A stretch of DNA of 64,000 nucleotides from Vibrio artabrorum (GTDB taxonomy: Bacteria; Pseudomonadota; Gammaproteobacteria; Enterobacterales; Vibrionaceae): the NCBI RefSeq assembly GCF_024347295.1, contig NZ_AP025458.1:2232001-2296000 (forward strand), read 5' to 3'. Below, one piece after another: positions 30,696 through 39,638 of this stretch. The first letter of the stretch is position 1, and every line of letters starts with the position of its first letter. Both the position numbers and the translations under genes were made by a program. Below the pieces are notes generated by a model. It did not search any database, was not told where the DNA came from, and saw nothing but the letters and a program-made list of their open reading frames with translations.

Positions 30696-31574
30696 ATGGC
30701 TGTAAAAATTAAAACTGCTGAAGAAATTGAAAAAATGCGCGTCGCTGGCAAGCTGGCCTCTGACATTCTGGAGATGATTGAACCTCACATCCAAGCCGGC
30801 ACAACGACAGAAGAGCTTAACGAAATCTGTCATCAGTACGCGCTAGAAAGAGGCGCATACTCAGCACCACTTGATTACCACGGTTTTCCTAAGTCAATCT
30901 GTACGTCTATCAATCATATTGTGTGTCACGGCATTCCAGCGTCACAAGACGAGGTGGGCAGCACGGGGCAATTCAAGCCTGCGGTATTAAAAGATGGCGA
31001 CATTCTGAATGTTGATATCACGGTCATCGTTCCTGATGACGAAAACGCCGACCTCAGTGTACGTCCACAAGGTTATCATGGTGATACGTCTAAGATGTTC
31101 CTGGTTGGTGAAGTGTCACCGGCAAACAAGCGTCTGTGTATGGTTGCTCAAGAAGCGCTTTACGAAGGCATGCGCCAAGTAAAACCCGGTGTTCAACTCG
31201 GTCAAATCGGTACCGCGATTGAGAAGTACATCAAAACAAACAATAAGAATAACCCACGTGCTAAGTTCTCGATTGTAAAAGATTACTGTGGTCACGGCAT
31301 TGGGTCTGAATTCCACGAAGAGCCCCAAGTCGTTCACTACAAAAACAACGACCGCACAGTGCTAAGAGCTGGAATGTGTTTCACTATCGAACCAATGATC
31401 AACGCGGGTAAGTTTGGTTGCCGTCTCGATGATGAAGATAGCTGGACAGTGTACACAGCAGACAGCAAAAACTCAGCGCAGTGGGAACACACCTTGGTTG
31501 TGACCGATACGGGTTGTGAAGTGCTAACGCTGCGCAGCGATGATACCATTCCGCGTATCATGAAGAACGCTTAG
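30696..31574 (+). CDS. map: Methionine aminopeptidase, type I
   Basis: Removes the initiator methionine. All metal ligands are visible in order: D in LNVDITV, D in GDTSKMF, H in CGHGIG, E in FTIEPM and E in QWEHT; the substrate histidine is in CHGIP. At 292 residues it exceeds the E. coli enzyme (264) because of three surface insertions: after CHGIPAS, a ~17-residue loop after VDITVI, and around TNNKNNPRAK. It is divergent from rpsB, as in enterics, and has its own terminator. Confidence 0.95.
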   Translation: MAVKIKTAEEIEKMRVAGKLASDILEMIEPHIQAGTTTEELNEICHQYALERGAYSAPLDYHGFPKSICTSINHIVCHGIPASQDEVGSTGQFKPAVLKDGDILNVDITVIVPDDENADLSVRPQGYHGDTSKMFLVGEVSPANKRLCMVAQEALYEGMRQVKPGVQLGQIGTAIEKYIKTNNKNNPRAKFSIVKDYCGHGIGSEFHEEPQVVHYKNNDRTVLRAGMCFTIEPMINAGKFGCRLDDEDSWTVYTADSKNSAQWEHTLVVTDTGCEVLTLRSDDTIPRIMKNA

Positions 31575-31602
31575 TCCAACAAGCTAAATAGATCAGACTT
31601 TT

Positions 31603-31635
31603 AAAAATATCCTCGCATTGTCGAGGATATTTTTT
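31603..31635 (+). terminator. Terminator of map
   Basis: AAAAATATCCTCG and CGAGGATATTTTT form a long stem with a T-run. Confidence 0.85.
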
Positions 31636-31712
31636 ATCTACCCCATTTCGATTTTCCATCAGCTTCTGTTAAATTGTTTACTCTTCTCATTTGCTTGCAC
31701 GGATAGCAAACT

Positions 31713-34334
31713 ATGCCTTATCAATGCCCTCTTACGTTCAATGACGAACAAATTGAAATCTGCGAATTGAAAAATAAGCTTGAAGTCTTTACGCAATATC
31801 AGAAAGATGAATTTCTAAATCATCACCCAGTGACTGATTTGGTGTTGATGCGCTCTGATTACATGGACTTGCTTCTCAATCGATTATGGGAATATTTTGA
31901 ATTCAATCACTTGCCTCATATCGCTCTTGTTGCGGTTGGTGGCTATGGCCGAGGCGAGCTCCACCCTCTTTCCGACATTGATATTTTGATCGTCTCGCAA
32001 AAAACATTACCCCCCGCACTGGGTGAAAAGATCAGTCAATTCATTACCTTGCTTTGGGATTTAAAACTCGAGGTTGGCCATGCGGTACGTACTATTGCTG
32101 AGTGTATTGAGATTGGCAGTGATGATTTAACCGTTGCAACCAATCTGCAAGAGTCGCGCTTACTGTGTGGCAGTGAAGACACCTTCCAAGAATTAAAACT
32201 CAAGGTTCATTCCGATTCATTTTGGCCAAGTGAGGCTTTTTACCAAGCTAAGATTCAAGAGCAGAGAACGCGTCATGCTCGCTACCACGACACCACGTAT
32301 AACCTAGAGCCGGACATCAAATCGACGCCCGGAGGCTTAAGAGATATCCATACATTGAGTTGGGTAGCACGCCGCCACTTCGGTGCGACCTCTTTGTTAG
32401 AGATGAGCAAATACGGTTTTCTCACCGATGCAGAGTATCGTGAATTAGTTGAGTGCCAAGATTTCCTATGGCGTGTTCGTTTTGCACTGCACATTGAATT
32501 ACGCCGCTACGACAACCGACTCACCTTTGCCCATCAAGCTCAAGTGGCAGAACACCTTGGCTATACGGGGGAAGGCAATCTTGGCGTCGAAATGATGATG
32601 AAGGAGTTCTACCGAACCCTTCGTCGTGTTGCTGAACTTAACAAGATGCTGCTTAAGCTGTTCGACCAAGCGATCATTAACGGTGGTCAGACCCAAGAGG
32701 CTGAGATTCTCGACAACGACTTCCAACGTCGAGGTTCATTGATTGAAGCGCGTAAGCCAGCCCTATTCCAAGCAAGACCAGAAACTATTCTCGATATGTT
32801 CATCCACATCGCGAATGACTCTTCTATTGAAGGGGTCAGCCCACCCACATTACGACAACTGCGAACAGCGCGTCGTCGATTGAACCGATTCCTGCATACA
32901 ATCCCTGAAGCTCGCGATAAGTTCATGGCATTAGTTCGCCACCCAAATGCCCTGCATAAAGCTTTTAGCTTAATGCATAAGCTGGGCGTGCTTTCCGCTT
33001 ACTTACCCCAGTGGAGCCAGATCGTTGGTCAGATGCAGTTTGACCTATTCCATGTTTACACCGTTGATGAGCACAGTATTCGCCTACTCAAGCACATCAA
33101 CCGATTTGGTCAAATCGAAAACCACGACAAGCACCCTATTTGCTGTGAAGTGTATCCACGCGTGCAAAAGAAAGAGATCTTGATTCTCGCGGCTATCTTC
33201 CACGACATCGGCAAAGGCCGCGGTGGAGACCACTCAGAGATCGGTGCTGTTGAAGCTTACTCTTTCTGTATCGAGCACGGGCTATCAAAACCAGAAGCCA
33301 AGCAAGTATCTTGGTTAGTACAAAACCACTTGTTAATGTCGGTCACCGCTCAACGCCGTGATATCCACGATCCTGATGTCATTGCCGAATTCGCGAAAAA
33401 AGTTCGCGATGAAGAGTCGTTAGAATTATTAGTGTGTCTGACTGTCGCCGACATTTGTGCAACTAACCCCGATCTTTGGAATAGCTGGAAACGCACTTTG
33501 TTAGCTGAGTTATTTCACTCAACACAAAGAGCACTGCGTCGCGGTCTAGAAAACCCGGTTGATGTCAGAGATCGTATTCGTCATAACCAACAAATGGCCT
33601 CAGCACTGCTGCGTAAAGAGGGCTTCACAGCTCGTCAAATTGAGGTACTTTGGCAGCGCTTCAAAGCCGACTACTTCTTACGTCATACGCATAAGCAAAT
33701 CGCTTGGCATTGTGAGCATTTGCTTCGCTTAGAAGATCCAAGCCAACCCCTAGTATTAATCAGCAAAAAAGCCACTCGTGGTGGTACCGAGGTGTTTGTT
33801 TACTGTAAAGATCAAGCGGCACTGTTTGCGACCGTGGTTGCCGAGCTCGACAGACGTAACTTTAATGTTCACGACGCGCAGGTCATGATCAGCAAAGATG
33901 GCCATGTTTTGGATACATTTATTGTGCTGGACCAGCATGGCGAAGCGATTGACGAAGCAAGACACAAAGCCATCGCCAAACACTTGTTGCACGTTCTTAC
34001 TGATGGTCGTCCAACCAAAATAAAAACACGTCGCACCCCTCGAAATTTACAGCACTTCAAGGTGAAAACTCTGGTTGAATTTCTCCCGACAAAGAGTAAA
34101 AAGCATACCTTGATGGAGTTGAGAGCACTCGACACTCCGGGGTTATTGGCTGAAGTCGGTGCGACCTTTGCTGAATTGGACATTAATTTGCATGGCGCGA
34201 AGATCACCACGATAGGCGAACGAGCAGAAGATTTGTTCATACTGACCAGTGAAGCCGGAGGAAGACTTTCTGAAGAGCAGGAGCAAGCGCTGAGAGAAAG
34301 ATTGACGGAACATGTTTCGGAACTGGCCCCCTAA
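31713..34334 (+). CDS. glnD: Bifunctional uridylyltransferase/uridylyl-removing enzyme GlnD
   Basis: Glutamine sensor that adds or removes UMP on P-II (GlnB at 8.5 kb). Domains in order: nucleotidyltransferase with GGYGRGELHPLSDIDIL (~80-97), the helical link, an HD phosphohydrolase with FHDIGKGRGGDHSEIG (~495-510) for UMP removal, and two C-terminal ACT domains (from ~TEVFVYCKDQAALFATV and ~MELRALDTPGLLAEVG) that bind glutamine. The 873 residues are full length. It is downstream of map, behind a terminator. Confidence 0.97.
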   Translation: MPYQCPLTFNDEQIEICELKNKLEVFTQYQKDEFLNHHPVTDLVLMRSDYMDLLLNRLWEYFEFNHLPHIALVAVGGYGRGELHPLSDIDILIVSQKTLPPALGEKISQFITLLWDLKLEVGHAVRTIAECIEIGSDDLTVATNLQESRLLCGSEDTFQELKLKVHSDSFWPSEAFYQAKIQEQRTRHARYHDTTYNLEPDIKSTPGGLRDIHTLSWVARRHFGATSLLEMSKYGFLTDAEYRELVECQDFLWRVRFALHIELRRYDNRLTFAHQAQVAEHLGYTGEGNLGVEMMMKEFYRTLRRVAELNKMLLKLFDQAIINGGQTQEAEILDNDFQRRGSLIEARKPALFQARPETILDMFIHIANDSSIEGVSPPTLRQLRTARRRLNRFLHTIPEARDKFMALVRHPNALHKAFSLMHKLGVLSAYLPQWSQIVGQMQFDLFHVYTVDEHSIRLLKHINRFGQIENHDKHPICCEVYPRVQKKEILILAAIFHDIGKGRGGDHSEIGAVEAYSFCIEHGLSKPEAKQVSWLVQNHLLMSVTAQRRDIHDPDVIAEFAKKVRDEESLELLVCLTVADICATNPDLWNSWKRTLLAELFHSTQRALRRGLENPVDVRDRIRHNQQMASALLRKEGFTARQIEVLWQRFKADYFLRHTHKQIAWHCEHLLRLEDPSQPLVLISKKATRGGTEVFVYCKDQAALFATVVAELDRRNFNVHDAQVMISKDGHVLDTFIVLDQHGEAIDEARHKAIAKHLLHVLTDGRPTKIKTRRTPRNLQHFKVKTLVEFLPTKSKKHTLMELRALDTPGLLAEVGATFAELDINLHGAKITTIGERAEDLFILTSEAGGRLSEEQEQALRERLTEHVSELAP

Positions 34335-34498
34335 TCAGAGAATCCAATCATGAACTAAGAGTGGGTAAAGATAGAGAGCGATCTTGCCCACAACTTACCA
34401 TCAATTCCTAGATCTCATCTATCTAGCTCATCATTAGGCTGCTACATTGATTAAGTCAATGACATAAAAGTATTACATTCATCAACTAGAGGTCGCTT

Positions 34499-34882
34499 AT
34501 GTATCCAAACCTCACTGGCTTAGGTATTCACGAACCTAAACAGATTGAACGTTACTCCCTTCGCCAAGAAGCCCACAAAGATATTTTGAAGATTTACTTT
34601 CGAAAGCAGAAAGGCGAACTGTTCGCGAAAAGTGTTAAGTTTAAGTACCCACGACAAGTAAAAAGTGTGCTGGTTAGTGGTGGCAATAATCAATACAAAG
34701 AAGTGACTGAGATTAACCGCAACCTCACGCTTGTGATTGATGAACTGAACAAAATCACTAAACCGACCCCAATGACCGAAGTGGATGTAAAGCAGAAGAT
34801 CCTGACTGACTTACGCCACCTAGAGAAAGTCGTCTCTAGCAAGATCGCTGAGATCGAAGCCGACCTTGCAAAGCTGAAATGA
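34499..34882 (+). CDS. yaeH: YaeH family (UPF0325) protein
   Basis: A small, charged, conserved protein of unknown function, 127 residues. The block [17 protein letters not shown] and [11 protein letters not shown] are nearly the same as in E. coli YaeH. No catalytic motif is seen. GAGGT lies at good distance from ATG 34499. It sits next to glnD and ends at its own terminator. Confidence 0.88.
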   Translation: MYPNLTGLGIHEPKQIERYSLRQEAHKDILKIYFRKQKGELFAKSVKFKYPRQVKSVLVSGGNNQYKEVTEINRNLTLVIDELNKITKPTPMTEVDVKQKILTDLRHLEKVVSSKIAEIEADLAKLK

Positions 34883-34944
34883 TCCTGCAATGAACGGCTG
34901 ACTAGCCAACATGAGTTATGTCGCTAAGATCACACAAACATCAA

Positions 34945-34979
34945 AAAGGGCTGATATCACGATCAGCCCTTTGTTTTTA
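34945..34979 (+). terminator. Terminator of yaeH
   Basis: AAAGGGCTGAT and ATCAGCCCTTT pair around ATCACG, followed by GTTTTT. It is also usable for the convergent truC, which has AAAAA on the other flank. Confidence 0.85.
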
Positions 34980-35012
34980 TTCTAATTTTTCAATTCCCTT
35001 CGGTGTCATTGC

Positions 35013-35777
35013 TTAAGCGGTTGGGATTAACTTAGACAAACATGTTTGAGCATCGATTAGGTTGGTATCCCACTCAAAGGTTTCAAACAACCTTAGCCAA
35101 GTTTCATCCAGGTTGGCTTTCATCACCAACTCTTCTTTTGTGTAAGGATGAATAAAGCGAAGCTCAGAAGCGTGCAACAACAAACGGTGCGAATCTAAAT
35201 CATCACGGAACAGTCGGTTGTGCTTACCATCACCATGTGAAGTATCACCCACAATCGGGTGCCTTAGATGCGCCATGTGACGACGCAACTGATGTTTGCG
35301 GCCTGTCTTTGGCATCATCTCAACCAAGCAGTAACGACTGGTCGGAAACCGTCCTGTTGAGTATGGCACTTCTACTTTTGCTAGCGGTTCATAGACTGTC
35401 ACCGCCTCTTGCGCTTCTTTGTCTTCTTTCGCGAACTTATCTGCGATCTTATCCAGCTCAACCTTAAGTGCATAATCGAGCGTATCACCCTCTTCGATCC
35501 AACCACGAACAATCGCATGATAGGTTTTTTGCATCTCATGATTAGCGAACATTGGCATCACCTGTGAAGCAACCTCACTCGACAACGCAAACACCAGCAC
35601 ACCCGATGTCGGTCTGTCTAAACGGTGCAAAGGAAAGACATGCTGACCCATTTGATCACGCAGTGTCTGCATCACAAATTGAGTCTCATGCTTGTCCAAC
35701 CATGAACGATGCACTAGCATGCCCGCGGGCTTATTCACCGCGACAAAATACTCATCTTGATAAATGATCTCTAACAT
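35013..35777 (-). CDS. truC: tRNA pseudouridine(65) synthase
   Basis: Makes pseudouridine 65 in tRNA-Ile and tRNA-Asp; RluA/RsuA-type family. The catalytic aspartate is in HRLDRPTSGVL; NKPAGMLVHRSWLD and TGRKHQLRRHMAHLRHPI are typical. The start at ATG 35777 overlaps the yqcC stop as TAATG, and the protein then begins MLEIIYQDE as in E. coli (254 residues). The pair yqcC-truC near csrB is an enterobacterial arrangement. Confidence 0.95.
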   Translation of the reverse strand: MLEIIYQDEYFVAVNKPAGMLVHRSWLDKHETQFVMQTLRDQMGQHVFPLHRLDRPTSGVLVFALSSEVASQVMPMFANHEMQKTYHAIVRGWIEEGDTLDYALKVELDKIADKFAKEDKEAQEAVTVYEPLAKVEVPYSTGRFPTSRYCLVEMMPKTGRKHQLRRHMAHLRHPIVGDTSHGDGKHNRLFRDDLDSHRLLLHASELRFIHPYTKEELVMKANLDETWLRLFETFEWDTNLIDAQTCLSKLIPTA

Positions 35778-36091
35778 TATGCGCATACCTCATCAATGCT
35801 CTGAATCGTGACAAGCAGTTCAGCCTTATCTACCTCGTTTTTCCACACTTCACTAAAGTATGGATGAATCGCAAAACCCTTAGGTAGCGGTACTTTCGCA
35901 TCCATCATTGCGTTGATCTTTACGATAAAGATCCACTGCAACCACTCTTCTGGCTGTAGAGAATCAATAGCAAAAGGTTCAACGCTCGCCAAAGCTTCAT
36001 CAGAAGGTGGAAGCGTGCTCCACATCGAACATTGGCGCATTTGTTGTTCTAATTGTTGAAGTAAAAGAGGTAACTTTGTGTCGGCTGTCAT
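35777..36091 (-). CDS. yqcC: YqcC family (DUF446) protein
   Basis: A 104-residue, mostly helical protein of unknown function. The stretch FAIDSLQPEEWLQWIFI and PLPKGFAIHPYF define the family. It is translationally coupled with truC through a one-base overlap, suggesting a role linked to tRNA modification, which is inference only. Confidence 0.88.
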   Translation of the reverse strand: MTADTKLPLLLQQLEQQMRQCSMWSTLPPSDEALASVEPFAIDSLQPEEWLQWIFIVKINAMMDAKVPLPKGFAIHPYFSEVWKNEVDKAELLVTIQSIDEVCA

Positions 36092-36178
36092 TTTTCACCA
36101 AGTTATTTATCGAGTGACCTTGAAATTGGGGCATAGAGTACCATCTATTTAGGAAAGAAAGTTAGGAGCTTTATTACT

Positions 36179-37219
36179 ATGGAAACCATTCACACGCTCA
36201 CTCAGTTGCTAAAGAATAGCGGTTGCCAATACGATATCTATGACCTCGGTCGTCGCATCCAGAAGATCGATAACACCTTATTCTCTGACGTTGAGCAAGG
36301 GAAACAGCCATACCCATTTCCACTACAGAAACAAGCTCATTTAGCGATTAGCTACTGGAATGAACATAAACAGCCTTGGATTTGGTTTCTAAAATTCAAA
36401 CTGGACGAAAGAGGCTTATTGCACCAAGGCGATGTGGGCAATTTTCTCAAGTTTGTTATCGAAGCGATGGGCACCCGTTTGAACGGCGAGATCAGCGAAG
36501 CTCAACAACAAAAGCTGTCTAACAACCCATATACTTTTAAACCTTCCGAAGACAAGATGGCCGTATTCCATAGCCAAGTCAGAGCAGCGTTAGACCTTAC
36601 GACGAGCCAGTACTACGAACACGCTCAACACTACTTCACCGGTGAACTGGGATGGGATAACTGGAAAACCGTTGGCCTTCAGGGCATCACAGATATGTGT
36701 GCTCGTTTAGGCAGCCAACAAAACGGTGTCACAATTCGCAAAGCATTGAATAAACTGCCTTCAGAACCTCTATACGCGACACTCGGGGCGCTTGAGCATA
36801 CGCAAATCAATAACAAGCTCGCTCAACGCTTACAAGAAATGGCTGAAAATGAGATGACCAGTCAAGATCCGGATCTGTTCTTGCTGTCTGCATTGGTTCG
36901 CGCCCTTTCTGGTGCTGAGCAAAGCATAACCAACGCTGTAATTAACCAACTTTTGACTAGTCCACGCTTAAGTCATCAAGAGGTATTGATTGGGTTAGCC
37001 GGTCGTAGCTGGCACGCATTACAAGATCCGGCAATTGCTGAGCAATTCTTGTTGCGCCTCGCACAAACGGGCAACCAAAACCTGTTCAATCAGTTATTTG
37101 CAGATTTAGTGATGATTCCAACACTCAGAATGGTATTTTTACCCTTGTTGAACTCAAACCCATCACCAGAGCTTACAAACGCACTTGTAGAGTTACAAAA
37201 CGCGGCTAAATCTCAATAG
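36179..37219 (+). CDS. DUF3549 family protein
   Basis: A 346-residue cytoplasmic protein with no signal or membrane segment and no catalytic motif I can recognise. The C-terminal half looks like alpha-helical repeats (HEAT-like spacing: LLSALVRALSG, VLIGLAGRSWHAL, NLFNQLFADLV). I recognise it as the DUF3549 family, which in vibrios is followed by a DUF3301 protein as here. It is divergent from yqcC. Function unknown. Confidence 0.75.
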   Translation: METIHTLTQLLKNSGCQYDIYDLGRRIQKIDNTLFSDVEQGKQPYPFPLQKQAHLAISYWNEHKQPWIWFLKFKLDERGLLHQGDVGNFLKFVIEAMGTRLNGEISEAQQQKLSNNPYTFKPSEDKMAVFHSQVRAALDLTTSQYYEHAQHYFTGELGWDNWKTVGLQGITDMCARLGSQQNGVTIRKALNKLPSEPLYATLGALEHTQINNKLAQRLQEMAENEMTSQDPDLFLLSALVRALSGAEQSITNAVINQLLTSPRLSHQEVLIGLAGRSWHALQDPAIAEQFLLRLAQTGNQNLFNQLFADLVMIPTLRMVFLPLLNSNPSPELTNALVELQNAAKSQ

Positions 37220-37301
37220 TTGTGACTGACAACGAGCTCAAAGCTCGATAGCGCATCAAAATAGGCAAGGCTCAGCATTGGAATAGAGATTAAAGGGATA
37301 T

Positions 37302-37610
37302 ATGGTAGATAATTTATTGGCTATTTTGTTTCTATGCCTGTTTTGCTTTCTGTTTTGGCAACAGCGTAGGCAATCAGAGCTTGCGAAGGCTGCCATTGCC
37401 AGAAAATGTAAAGAGCTCGACTTACAATTGTTGAGTGTCGCTTTCAGTGGCCATAAACTTAAGATGCGCTATGAACTGACTACAATTTGGCGTTGGCACA
37501 CCGTTTATCAATTCGAATTTTCTGCGTTAGGTGACGACTGCTACAAAGGCAAACTGACCATGGTGGGGTTCCGCTCTATGCGGTTTGAGCTGCAGCCTCA
37601 TAGAATATAG
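37302..37610 (+). CDS. DUF3301 family small membrane-anchored protein
   Basis: 102 residues: an N-terminal transmembrane helix (LLAILFLCLFCFLFW) followed by a small basic domain rich in beta structure (WRWHTVYQFEFSALG). It follows the DUF3549 gene by 82 bp. Its last 35 bases overlap the 3' end of the convergent acetyltransferase gene. Function unknown. Confidence 0.75.
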   Translation: MVDNLLAILFLCLFCFLFWQQRRQSELAKAAIARKCKELDLQLLSVAFSGHKLKMRYELTTIWRWHTVYQFEFSALGDDCYKGKLTMVGFRSMRFELQPHRI

Positions 37611-38094
37611 CGTCGCAATACCTGGTGTAACGATATTCATAATAAGGACCAAACTGATCTTGTTTGGTCTCCTTAAATGCAAAGCCTATTTTTTCCAATA
37701 ATTTAATGGATGGGTTATGGCCGACATTCACCGTTGCAATCACATTCGTTAGACGTTCTTCAAAACAAACGAAACTAAAAAACGGTTTTAACACTTCACT
37801 AGCAAAACCTTGATTCCAGTATTTTTTATCCAAAATAAAGCCAAGTTCATGTCTCCCTTTTTCAGATGAAACAAAGACATGTCCAAGGTATTCACGGGTT
37901 TGGTTATGAATGTTCGCCCGACAAAAGCCAACGTTATCCTGCAGAATTTGTTGAAAAATGCGCTTCGCTGAAGCAACAGAATACGGTCCGTTCATTTCAG
38001 CCCGATTAATCGGGCAGCAATTCAACTTAATAAAGTCGTGTTGTAGCTGTTCAGTATAAGGTACTAACAGCGTTCTTGAGGTTGCTATCGTCAT
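37576..38094 (-). CDS. GNAT-family N-acetyltransferase (RimJ/RimL-like)
   Basis: A 172-residue acetyl-CoA-dependent transferase. The family motifs are visible: ELGFILDKKYWNQGFASEVL contains the acetyl-CoA pyrophosphate loop (Q-x2-G-x-A), and NPSIKLLEKIGF is the C-terminal motif B. AGGAG precedes ATG 38094. The substrate could be a protein N-terminus or a small amine; not readable. It lies downstream of the csrB RNA and overlaps the convergent DUF3301 gene by 35 bp. Confidence 0.82.
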   Translation of the reverse strand: MTIATSRTLLVPYTEQLQHDFIKLNCCPINRAEMNGPYSVASAKRIFQQILQDNVGFCRANIHNQTREYLGHVFVSSEKGRHELGFILDKKYWNQGFASEVLKPFFSFVCFEERLTNVIATVNVGHNPSIKLLEKIGFAFKETKQDQFGPYYEYRYTRYCDAIFYEAAAQTA

Positions 38095-38198
38095 AAAACA
38101 CTCCTTGTATTGACCATTAGCAGAAAAGCAGAGGCTGCATCCTTAGATAGACGCACCATCATCCAAAGCCCCTAGATAAAAAGCTTCAGGTAAAGAAA

Positions 38199-38224
38199 AG
38201 CCCCAACACCGAAGTGTCAGGGCT
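38199..38224 (-). terminator. Terminator of csrB
   Basis: Leftward AGCCCTGACAC-TTCG-GTGTTGGGGCT, an 11-bp stem (two G-U) with a stable TTCG tetraloop, then TTTT. Confidence 0.9.
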
Positions 38225-38602
38225 AGGGTCTTACTCGCAGCAGTCCGGCTACTCATTAATGCTCCATGCATCATCCATAATAGTGGCTGTAATCCTTCAG
38301 CTCTTTCCTTTACTTCGCCATCCTAGCGGTGTCCAAATCATCCTGAAAGCTAACCATCCAAGTTAGCGCACATCACTTGTTCCGTGAGCGGTGTCCTTTA
38401 CATCATCCTGATGCTAATCCAACCCTTTAATCCTAAAGGTGTCCATTGTCATTCCGTTGCAGCTAACGTCCTGTTAACTGACTGCATCCCTACAATGTCC
38501 TTACGCTCCATGCTTGATCACTCATCCTAAGTAACCAAATCTTCATCCTGAAGATAACCAAATCCTTGGTGCTTTCCTGTTCCGTGTCAGAATCCTTCCG
38601 AC
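38199..38602 (-). ncRNA. csrB: CsrB-type CsrA-sequestering small RNA
   Basis: A ~400-base non-coding transcript on the leftward strand. About 27 GGA trinucleotides, at least 14 of them AGGA, occur in the interval; several lie between short inverted arms that make hairpin loops, e.g. TCTTCAGGATGAAGA, CATCAGGATGATG and CGCTAGGATGGCG. These are CsrA-binding sites. The 5' end GTCGGAAGGATTCTGAC resembles E. coli CsrB. A promoter precedes it and a TTCG-loop terminator closes it. The genes truC and yqcC nearby match the E. coli csrB neighbourhood. Expected role: titrate CsrA under VarS/VarA control, affecting virulence, motility and carbon storage. Vibrios usually have further copies elsewhere. Confidence 0.88.
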
Positions 38603-38609
38603 AAGATTC

Positions 38610-38637
38610 AATTTACGTGATTTAGAATTTCGGGCAA
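38610..38637 (-). promoter_or_regulatory. Promoter of csrB
   Basis: Leftward -35 TTGCCC (38632-38637), 16-base spacer, -10 TAAATT (38610-38615); the predicted start is G at 38602, matching the CsrB-like 5' end. Confidence 0.6.
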
Positions 38638-38759
38638 TAGATGGGTATCTCATTTTCACCCCGCCTGAATTGTTAACTATATAAAACAATTAAAAATCAA
38701 AAAGTTATCAAGAACACATCCATTTCCCTAAAGAACAATTCGCGTTATCTCACAGCCTT

Positions 38760-38777
38760 TGTAAGAGATCTCTCACA
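38760..38777. promoter_or_regulatory. GacA/UvrY/VarA-type box upstream of csrB
   Basis: TGTAAGAGATCTCTCACA, an 18-base near-palindrome with one mismatch to TGTAAG-N6-CTTACA. It is about 166 bases upstream of the csrB start, the usual distance for this box in GacA-controlled RNAs. Confidence 0.7.
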
Positions 38778-38854
38778 AGCTATGGGCGGTTTTATGATTC
38801 GCTATCATTCACCAGAGCGAGTAAAATGACTAAAGACTAAAAATGGAGGTCAAC

Positions 38855-39142
38855 ATGCTGACAAAAGATGTGTCTGAAGAGTTAAAAACTGTGCTTGAAG
38901 GACTGCAAGCGCAAGGGAAAGAGCCGACCGTTGCTTTAGTTAAGGCCCGTATGAGCACATCAGTTCCGATGCCTGCTTTAATCGCGACCATCAAGAGCTG
39001 GAAAAGCGCAAATCGCGTTCCTAAAGTGGAAGTCGCGACACAAGAAGCGCCGGCACTCGATCGTGTTAGCCAACTGGAAAAGCAAATCCTTGAACTCACC
39101 GCTCGCGTTGCCACACTAGAAGCTAAGCTATTAGACAAATAA
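38855..39142 (+). CDS. Small helical protein, N-terminal DNA-binding-like region plus coiled coil
   Basis: 95 residues from ATG 38855, which has a strong GGAGG six bases upstream (an ATG at 38843 overlaps that site). The first half (LTKDVSEELKTVLEGLQAQG, PTVALVKARMS, MPALIATIKSWK) has the helix spacing of KfrA-type N-terminal DNA-binding domains. The last ~25 residues are a heptad coiled coil (LEKQILELTARVATLEAKLL). The family is not certain to me. It is 22 bp upstream of yaiI and shares the intergenic region with csrB. Confidence 0.65.
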   Translation: MLTKDVSEELKTVLEGLQAQGKEPTVALVKARMSTSVPMPALIATIKSWKSANRVPKVEVATQEAPALDRVSQLEKQILELTARVATLEAKLLDK

Positions 39143-39164
39143 GCTAACAGAGAAATAGAACACT

Positions 39165-39608
39165 ATGAAGATATGGGTTGATGCGGACGCTTGTCCCAAG
39201 GTTATCCGAGAAACAATCGTACGCGCCGCTGAGCGCACAGGGGTACAATGCACCTTTGTGGCAAACCATCTGGTTCCGGTTCCCAAACGCAACAACATTC
39301 ACTCAATTCAAGTACCGAGCGGGTTTGATATCGCTGACGACGAAATCGTAAAACGCACAGAGCCCGGTGACCTCGTGATTACCTCTGACATTCCTCTGGC
39401 GGATGAAGTGATCACCAAAGGCGGACAAGCACTCAGCTCTCGCGGCGAGCTTTACACCAAAGAGACCATCAAAGCACGTCTCAACATTCGTGACTTTATG
39501 GATACCATGCGTTCAAGCGGTATCCAAACGGGTGGACCAAGCACCCTTTCTCAAACTGAGCGTCGTGAATTCGCGAATCATTTGGATAGAATTCTAGCCA
39601 AACGTTAG
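39165..39608 (+). CDS. yaiI: YaiI/YqxD family (UPF0178, DUF188) protein
   Basis: 147 residues with a PIN-like fold signature: [16 protein letters not shown] at the start and [15 protein letters not shown], whose acidic residues would bind metal in a nuclease-like site. The function is not established. It is probably cotranscribed with the preceding small coiled-coil gene and ends at a strong hairpin. Confidence 0.88.
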   Translation: MKIWVDADACPKVIRETIVRAAERTGVQCTFVANHLVPVPKRNNIHSIQVPSGFDIADDEIVKRTEPGDLVITSDIPLADEVITKGGQALSSRGELYTKETIKARLNIRDFMDTMRSSGIQTGGPSTLSQTERREFANHLDRILAKR

Positions 39609-39638
39609 TCCATCCATTTACGTTTGATTTATCAAAAC

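Noticed and set aside
34362..34391. Hairpin after glnD (GTGGG...CCCAC) as a terminator
   Set aside because: The stem is interrupted and no T-run follows, so I do not list it as a terminator.
38830..39138. 102-codon frame antisense to the small coiled-coil gene
   Set aside because: The plus-strand frame has a strong GGAGG ribosome site and a sensible coiled coil; the antisense frame has neither.
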